Assembly: GCF_031877795.1 (NCBI RefSeq)
Contig: NC_133931.1
Coordinates: 131,168,621-131,232,620, forward strand
Direction of reading: 5' to 3'
Source: Strix aluco
Lineage: Eukaryota > Chordata > Aves > Strigiformes > Strigidae
DNA: 64,000 bases
Positions 57,601 to 64,000 of the stretch are shown here, in pieces. The notes under the pieces were generated by a model. That model was not told the DNA's origin, made no database searches, and was given only the letters and a program-made list of their open reading frames with translations. The position numbers were made by a program, and so were the translations under genes. The stretch's first letter is position 1; each line of letters opens with the position of its first letter.

Positions 57601-59455
57601 TTCTATTGCGTGTTTAGTAACCTTTCGCAAACTCTGGCTTTGTAATGTGGACCAATCTCCACTGGAATTAAAGACAAGATTAAGAAAATTGTGCATTGCA
57701 GAAGTAGCAGTTATTAATCCTCAGTGCTCTAATTAGCACTTAATCTTTCTAATCCTGTAAGTAGATACAAAATCAGGGCTGAAATAGACACAGGCCATAA
57801 TGTGGAAAGCCCTTCATTAGCAGTGTTAAAAAGATGTACAGGAAAAAAACCACTGCTCTGTTACTTAACACTTCTCGATTTGTTTCTTGGCCCTTGCAAC
57901 TCAAAGAAAGGAAAAAGATTCACGTGCCAAAATCCCCTCCTCTGTTTTAACCCATGCTTCTAATGTACTGGGTCAAAAATTATGCAGCTGAAAATTCTGT
58001 TTGTCGCCTCTCTATCTTCAATTCTATAGCTGAGCCACAGCTTAAGAAGCTGGCCAATTGTGCCCCTCTATAGTCTCCTTTAATTGGCTGATTTCCATAG
58101 GAGAGGCCACCTGCCTTGGATAGAGTGTCAGCTGCTTGCCCTCAGACTAACTGGAGAGGGAGCCAAGTGGCTGGGCTGGGTAGAATGAAGAGGGTTTGCC
58201 ACACCCCATGTTATTACCTGCCATAAAGATGAATGGGGATGCACCCCAAGCTGGGTCTTTGTTCACCAAGTGTGTCTTCACAGCCTGACCCAAGCACCTG
58301 GGCAGAGCCCTCCAATGGCAACCCTGGGCCCCCCTTCTCCCTCCCAAGAGCCTCTCCCAAGGTTGTGTAAAGCTGTATTTATTATAATGACGAATTGTAG
58401 CTCTCATCTGAAGCACTTGAGAATGCCTCCTTCAAAAACAGTAGTAGCTGGATCATTTCCAGAGAACCCTTTTGCTTGCTCACACACACTAAGAGTTACT
58501 GTGAAAATTGAAGAAAAGATCTGGATGAAGAAACTTTTAATGAAATGGATATGTCAGTGAAGTAAAAGTCTCAGCGTGAATTCCCACTGGCCGCTATTAA
58601 TAGAAGATGGAATTCTCTTTTGCTGAAATACAATAGACTGTCTCCACAAATAATGTCACTTTTCAACCAGACCCTGGCTGCCACTTGCCCATCTATCTTA
58701 TTTTAAATAAACTTAGCATAAATTCACTCTGAGCCACAATTAATTTAGATGTATGTCCTAGCCATAAACCTCCAAAACATTGCTTGCTCTTCCTGCAAGC
58801 TAATGCCCTACTTAAGGCCCACAGGAAGTGAGAATATAATCATTATTTTTCTAAAATGTGCTGCACTCAAGCCATGAAGCTTCACACTTATTTTAAGTCT
58901 ATAATTGCATGTTGTTGCTGTGGATACTCTTTTCTTTTTTTTTTTCCTCACCCCACTTGCCTTGTAAAGTTTGCCACATCAGAGCTCAAAATGGGTCCAG
59001 CTCCTCTAAGTCTGGCACAAGCAGATCCCTGCACTTATGAATAGCCTCACTGGTCTCAGTAGCAGCTCCTGGGGTTTTAGGACTCTTTCAGATCTCACTA
59101 CTTGGTTTGGAGCTGAACTTTTTCTGAAGGTCTGGCACCAACTGTGGAGAATTTTTGAAATTTTATCCCTTAATCGTGGTTGTTTCATATTTTGTTTCTT
59201 GTCATCTCCACCCTGACGTTCAGGTCTTATTCTCCCTCTCCTAGGCACCAGTTACTCAGCAACAACATGCTCAAAACAACCACTCATCTGCTGTGAAACA
59301 CAAAAAGCACTGAAGATTTTGCCTGTGACTGTGTGAAGAACTCTTTATGTGCTGTTGCTGCATCACAGATAATGTGCAGGCTCAAATGAACCTTCCAGAG
59401 TGGAGTCTCAAAATTGCCTATTGTCTTTATAAATGGAAGCTGGGGGACATTACAT

Positions 59456-60332
59456 TGTGGTGGGTTGACTTTGGTTGCCCACCCAACTGCTCTCTCACTC
59501 CCCCTTCCTGAACAGGAACGGAAGATAAGATGATAAAACTCATGGGTTGAAGTAAGGATGGGGGACTCACTTACCAGTTACCATCATGGGCAAAACAGAC
59601 TCGGCTTGGGGAAAATTAATTTAGTTTATTGCCAGTTAAAGTAGATTTGGATGGTGAGAAGCAAAGACAAAATTGAAATAATATCTTTTCCCCTCTCCTT
59701 TTTCCTGGACTCAACTTCCCTCCTTCATTCCCAGCAACTCTACCTCCCCTCCACCCCAGGTGGGTGTTGTGATCAGTCCATAGCAGTTCCTCTCTGCCGC
59801 TCCTTTTTCCTCACACTTTTCCCCTGCTACAGTGTAGGTTTTCCCCATGGGTTGTAGTCTTTCAGGACAAACCTGCTCCAGAATGGGCTCTCCACAGACC
59901 ACAGTTCCTTCAGGAAATAGTCACATGCTCCAGTGTGGGGTCCTCCATGGACTACAGTGTGGATATCTGCTCTGGCATGGTCCTCTCCATGGGCTGCAAG
60001 GAAATAACTGTTCCACCATGGTCTTTGCATAGTCTGCAGGGGAATATCTGCTCTCGCCTCTGGAGCACCTCATTACTCTCCTTCTCTCACCTTGGTGCTC
60101 ACAGGGCCATTTGTCACACTTTTTTTTCCTCATTCCTCTCTCTGCCACGTGGTGTTTTGCCCTTTCCTAAATATGTTTTCCCAGAGGCACCAGCAACATG
60201 GCTGATGGGCTCAGCTGTGTGTCTACTATAGAACTGTCTGTATCTGGCACAGGGCAGTCCCTGGTCTCTTCTCATAGAGGCCACCCCTGCAGCCTCCCCA
60301 CTACCAAAACCTTGCGACCTGCACCTGGTACA
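59456..60332 (-). mobile_element. Solo LTR of an avian endogenous retrovirus, minus orientation (877 bp)
   Basis: The + strand begins TGTGGTGGGTTGAC and ends CCTGGTACA. It is flanked by a perfect 5-bp duplication TACAT (59451-59455 and 60333-60337). Read on the minus strand it starts TGTACCAGGTGC and ends CAACCCACCACA, with poly(A) signal AATAAA at 59630-59625, about 170 nt from its 3' end, so the LTR is minus-oriented, antisense to DYNC1I1. Diagnostic blocks (CTACCAAAACCTTGC, GGGCAAAACAGACTCGGCTT, GCTCTCTCACTCCCCCTTCC) strongly resemble an LTR family I know from songbird and other neoavian genomes. About five internal 40-55 bp repeats (GCTCCAGNNTGGGNTC type) lie at 59822-60060. No viral coding region adjoins it. 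Confidence 0.88.
59822..60060. repeat. Internal tandem repeats of the LTR (about 40-55 bp unit)
   Basis: About five diverged units recur from 59822, 59870, 59926, 59967 and 60008. Each has a CTGCTCCAG-like start, then TGGGGTCCTCCATGG-like and CTGCAGGGGAAT-like parts. They form part of the LTR and make all open frames here spurious. Confidence 0.75.
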
Positions 60333-61629
60333 TACATGTATTTAGAAAAATTGGTAGCTTGGTAGCCAAAATTCAGATGTTTCTTGTATGATGTGCCTGG
60401 GATCAAGGCTTTGCTTTGCCTAATAGGCAAATGCTTTAAACCAGTAAAGTGTTGGGTGATCTGGGATAAGTTATTTGCTGGACCAGGCACCAGAAATGTA
60501 GCATTCGATATTCTAGCTGAAAGTTCATTATCACAATGACATAGGACTGATTGGTTTCTGGAAATCTAGAGCAGCCATCCTGTCTTACCTTGGCATTTAT
60601 GGATCCGAGATAATGTTTTAAAGTTACTGGCTAATTTGGGTCCCTCTTGTGTTTTCTGGTGATAGAAAATCTGGTGATAGATTCCTTACCTTGGAGGAGA
60701 TCCATTACTGAGGATGCTGAGAAGTGATAAATGCTTGCCTAGACCAGAGGTTGGAGCTTGATTCTTGTCAGGTCAACTACACAGGCTATATATTGCCTGT
60801 GGTAATCCCAGAAAATGGTCTGTGATGCCTGTGCCAAATGGTATGGATTGGGTCATCTCACCTACCGTGTTAAAACCTCAGAATCTCTTGGAACGTCCCA
60901 TATTGCTTCTTGTCAGGCTCACAGTGTACTGTGATAGCTCTCCCATCATCTTATACGATGAGACAGCGTGAACTCTTCTTGCATGCATTTCAGAGACTTC
61001 TTACCTGCAAGTGAGACATGCTGGGATTCACTTGGAGGGATGATTGAGCCCAAGAAAGATGAACCTACGTGAGGCAGGTTACAGACCCTAGCCCAGACTG
61101 CCCTTCAGTCTGTGCCCTAGTTTCCAGGCCAGTGGAACTACTTCATTTGGTCCAGATGTGAATTGGGCGTGATATAACATGCTTACAGTTTGGATTGATC
61201 AGGAATAAGGATCTCTTCTTGACTGCATTTTACTCTTTGCTAGGTTGGGTAATGCGGAGAGCTTGGATTCCGGGCTGTGGTTTTCCAAACAGGCAGGATT
61301 CCTAGGAGTTATGCACTGAAGTGTTTGCATACATTTTAAGGCTGTAAGAGTGGCTGTTTAAGCAAAGATACAATAAATTTACATCTAGTCTCAGTTGTGC
61401 AGTCATGAAAAGGTGTTCAGTGAACAAAGTGAGCTTCCATTTTCAAGAAGGTCTTGGACAGAGTTATGGTTGAGTGTGCAGGCACGAGTGCACTGCTGAT
61501 ACTGCATGCTTGGGAGACATCTGTCCTGCAATTCCTAGGTTATAACATTATGGAGACAGAGAGAGACTGGGAGACAAATCTTGTCTTCCTTTTCTCTTTC
61601 TGTCTCTCTAGTCTATGGTCTGAACTGTA

Positions 61630-61765
61630 TTAAAAGGTTGTAGGTATATTTAGATAGTTATTTAAGTATTTACCTATAGGTGTAGCTATAGATACAAAGT
61701 TTAGATAATGTATTATCTGTCTATATTATATTTATAGATGTACAGATACTTGTACATATGTATAT
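61630..61765. repeat. AT-rich microsatellite-like patch
   Basis: Irregular TATAGATA/TATTTA-type words run for about 135 bp. The stretch is low complexity with no clean unit, and no function is suggested. Confidence 0.6.
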
Positions 61766-63209
61766 AAAGCTGACCACTACAGTATCTCATCACCTGGTAA
61801 GTGATAGCCTTGGGGACAGAGCAGTGGAGTGAATATCAGGAGTCTTATGTTTGTTACAATCTCTATCTGTAATGCAGAGCAAATCACAAACTGAGGCTTA
61901 GGTATATCTCTTCACTTACCCATAGTGGAGACCACTAACAGTTTAAACATGAACCAAGTGAACTCGCAGCAGCCAAATTTACTAGGACTTTTAGCTGTCA
62001 CAGAGCTGCCTGATGTAGCAGCATGACTGATGCTAGTGCCCAAGCTAACTAGTTAACATCGTTGTTGAGATACTTCAATATTTCAGTGTAATCACATGCA
62101 ATTGCTCTACCTAGAGGGATCTAGCCTGTTTGTGTAGACTTTCTATGGTCAAAAAAGTGAGACAGACCCTTCCAGGAGGCAATTTATCCTACCTGTTGTA
62201 TTTGTCATAACACTGAAAGAATTACCTTCTATTTGTGCCTTTCTCCACTGCCTACAGGACTTTGCCAATACATTTAAATTATAAGCTTCATTTTTAGATG
62301 ATTGAGTTTGATGAGGTAACTCCCAACATTTTGTGATGGGAATATGTGTAAATGCATTCTGCAGTGGTTTTCTGTCAAGCCCTGAAACAGTTCTGGAACT
62401 ACTCTTACTATTTCTTTTCTTCAGCTTCTTCATCTCTTAGCTATTCTTCTTTGAAGATGCTTGTTGTGATTGTGTGAAAGCAAAGTGAAAAAGCAGGCAT
62501 CTTACTTTCCTCTGAAACCTGTGTAATTGAGGAGAGCACTTCTACAGCTGATATTTAAAGGCAATAGGACAGAGAAAAAAAAATACTTTGCTCTTTTGTT
62601 TCTTCAATTAGTGTTTTCACACTAGTCAGAATACCTTATTGTGTAGACTCAATACTCCACTTTATGTGCTAACATTGATTTTGATCCACCAAGCTAATTT
62701 TTGTACTGTATAGTTGCTCAAATGCATGGTTCTGTCATATTATGCTCAAGGCATATGCCTTACAGAAAAGGTAGAACTAAAGCCTGTCAAATTCCTTGCC
62801 CAAAAGAGCACTGAGCATCAACTGGATACAAATCTAAACCTAAAATTTATAGCACCAGGAGTATGAAATGGACAAAACCACAAGTCTGTTTGCTGAGGTA
62901 TAGGATGGGAATACACATTTTTGTCTTCTCTTTCCCCACTTTCAACCATATCACATAAGTTGTGGGACTGTTCATTTGACCTGTGATACTTCTTGTATCA
63001 GAGCATCTTGATGAAGTATGAAAAACAAATACCCAACCCTTATGTATTAGCTATGCAGTGAGTATGTTTTCAGACCTAATTACTGAATTAGTTAGTACTG
63101 GTTTACAATTATCCTTAATAAGTCTGGATTAGGAATGGTTAGTAAAAGTAACTTTTCTGTTTCACAGTTCATCGGCTTGAGATAATTTAGTAACAAAGGC
63201 TCATGTTGC

Positions 63210-63280
63210 AATCAGGGAAAGGACTCCCACTAACTTCAGTGGGACCTGGACTGGGACCAAAATTAAGTGCTTGCCATGAG
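63210..63280. repeat. Possible ancient amniote repeat fragment with TCCCACT...AGTGGGA hairpin
   Basis: The segment includes TCCCACTAACTTCAGTGGGA (63225-63244), a 7-bp perfect stem around a 6-nt loop. It is followed by a CTGGACTGGGACC-like part. This word order resembles an old interspersed repeat common in turtle, crocodile and bird genomes (TCCCATTGACTTCAATGGGA type). The assignment is from memory of the motif only. Confidence 0.35.
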
Positions 63281-63715
63281 TCTAAATAGCTGACATTGTC
63301 ACTGACTCATCATGTGAAGCCCTTCAGTACATTGTAGAATAATTTTATTTGGATTTGATTAAACATAAAAGTATTTTGCAAGGCTATCCAGCTTTGAAAA
63401 ACAAAGTCATTTACATAAGAGCTAAGCAACCACATAGCTATCCTCTTTTACCCTGGTTAGCAGGCTTAATTCTGCAAATATTTATGCATGCTCTGTGCTC
63501 ATGATTAGTCCCCTGGCATATTTGATTGTCTGACATCAGGCATGTATGTGTTTGCAGGAGGAGGTCTGGTGCCGTAACATTGATTTGTTGTATCCTTTGC
63601 TGATAGACTGCAAACCCCAAAGGGCAGGAAATGTAGTTAGATATCATACTTATCAGTATGGGACATGGAAGACATGCTGTAAAGAAATACTGATCATGAA
63701 AAATGGTTTTATATA

Positions 63716-64000
63716 TCATAAAATCATAGAATAGTTTGGATTGGAACGGACCTTTAAAGGTCATATGGTCCAACCCCATCCTGCCATGAGCAGTGACATC
63801 TTCAGCTAGATCAGGTTGCTCAGAGCCCCATCCAGCCTGACCTTGAATGTTTCCAGGGATGGGGCATCTACCACCTCTCTGGGCAACCTGTTCCAGTGTT
63901 TCAACATCCTCATTGTAAAAAATTTCTTCCTTATACCTAGTCTAAATCTACCTTCTTTTAGTTTAAAACCATTACCCCTTGTCCTATCACAACAGGCCCT
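63716..64000 (-). mobile_element. CR1 LINE 3' end, minus orientation, cut by window edge
   Basis: The + strand begins TCATAAAATCATAGAATAG, the reverse complement of the CR1 tail repeats, then TTGGAACGGACCTTTAAAGG, GGTCCAACCCCATCCTGCC, CTCTGGGCAACCTGTTCCAG and CCCCTTGTCCTATCACAACA. It is less diverged than the copy at 38512-38830, and its 3' terminus is intact. Its 5' side continues beyond 64000, so its total length is unknown. The open frames overlapping it are not retained ORF2 reading frames of useful length. Confidence 0.96.

Larger units (their letters stand above)
48776..64000 (+). other. DYNC1I1: DYNC1I1 intron 6 (partial, at least 15.2 kb)
   Basis: Starts with gtaaga and has no acceptor followed by the expected acidic EDEEDEE-type exon anywhere to 64000, so the intron continues past the edge. 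Contents: a 25-bp duplication at 49949-49998, a G24 run at 54383-54406, an AT-rich tandem array at 54531-54655, a minus-strand solo LTR at 59456-60332, an AT-rich microsatellite-like patch at 61630-61765, a possible ancient repeat at 63210-63280, and an antisense CR1 at the edge. The stretch 57640-58870 looks unusually free of repeats. No other gene is seen. Confidence 0.85.

Noticed and set aside
59651..60231. Several 60-98 codon frames on both strands at 59651-60231
   Set aside because: They lie wholly within the solo LTR and its internal repeats; LTRs of this type carry no gene.
1..64000. CRISPR arrays, insertion sequences, operons, tRNA or rRNA genes
   Set aside because: No regularly spaced direct repeats with unique spacers, no bacterial gene organisation, and no tRNA cloverleaf or rRNA sequence were seen. 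The spliced animal gene, CR1s and LTRs identify nuclear bird DNA.
48776..64000. Search for the next DYNC1I1 exon (acidic EDEEDEE-type region)
   Set aside because: No AG acceptor followed by a phase-1 frame with a Glu/Asp-rich run was found, so the exon is assumed to lie beyond 64000.

Overview
This is eukaryotic, vertebrate, almost certainly bird DNA. Evidence: GT-AG introns of 3 to 18 kb, a CpG-island promoter, and CR1 LINE 3' ends carrying the short ATTCTATG-type tail repeats characteristic of avian genomes. There are also two solo LTRs, one of which strongly resembles an LTR family I know from songbird and other neoavian assemblies. Nothing in the window looks bacterial, plasmid or phage. 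I cannot name the species.

The window holds one recognisable gene: the 5' part of DYNC1I1 (cytoplasmic dynein 1 intermediate chain 1) on the + strand. Five coding exons give a continuous 163-codon frame: 20343-20450, 23641-23755, 26674-26764, 44471-44530 and 48660-48775. A non-coding first exon probably ends at 3994 inside the CpG island (about 3400-4445). Splice phases agree at every junction. The product matches IC1 rather than its paralogue IC2 (DYNC1I2), for example SELGRRLHKLG and [16 protein letters not shown]. The rest of the protein (acidic linker, LC7/roadblock-binding segment, WD40 propeller) is not here and must lie beyond 64000.

Layout: 1-3133 is AT-rich intergenic DNA with no supported gene. 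A decayed minisatellite of about 23 bp units (3134-3443) abuts the CpG-island promoter and exon 1. Intron 1 is 16.3 kb. Intron 2 carries a + strand solo LTR (22532-23270). Intron 3 carries a 207-bp compound polypyrimidine microsatellite (24433-24639). Intron 4 (17.7 kb) carries an antisense CR1 fragment and a 13-bp perfect hairpin. Exon 5 is a 60-nt frame-preserving exon with a weak donor, so probably a cassette. Intron 5 has a sense CR1 tail just beyond exon 5. Intron 6 runs off the window and contains a 24-G run, an AT-rich tandem array, a minus-strand solo LTR with a perfect 5-bp target duplication (59456-60332), and an antisense CR1 at the right edge.

Functionally, the encoded part is the disordered regulatory N-terminus of the dynein intermediate chain. 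It contains the basic/acidic helix that binds dynactin p150Glued and NudE/NudEL, the Ser/Pro phospho-region, and the adjacent docking sites for the Tctex and LC8 light chains. I found no convincing previously undescribed system. The better leads are the inferred cassette exon, the two LTRs, the promoter-proximal minisatellite, the 34105-34140 hairpin, a 142-codon antisense ORF at 47991-48419, and several intronic segments that look like conserved non-coding elements by eye only.
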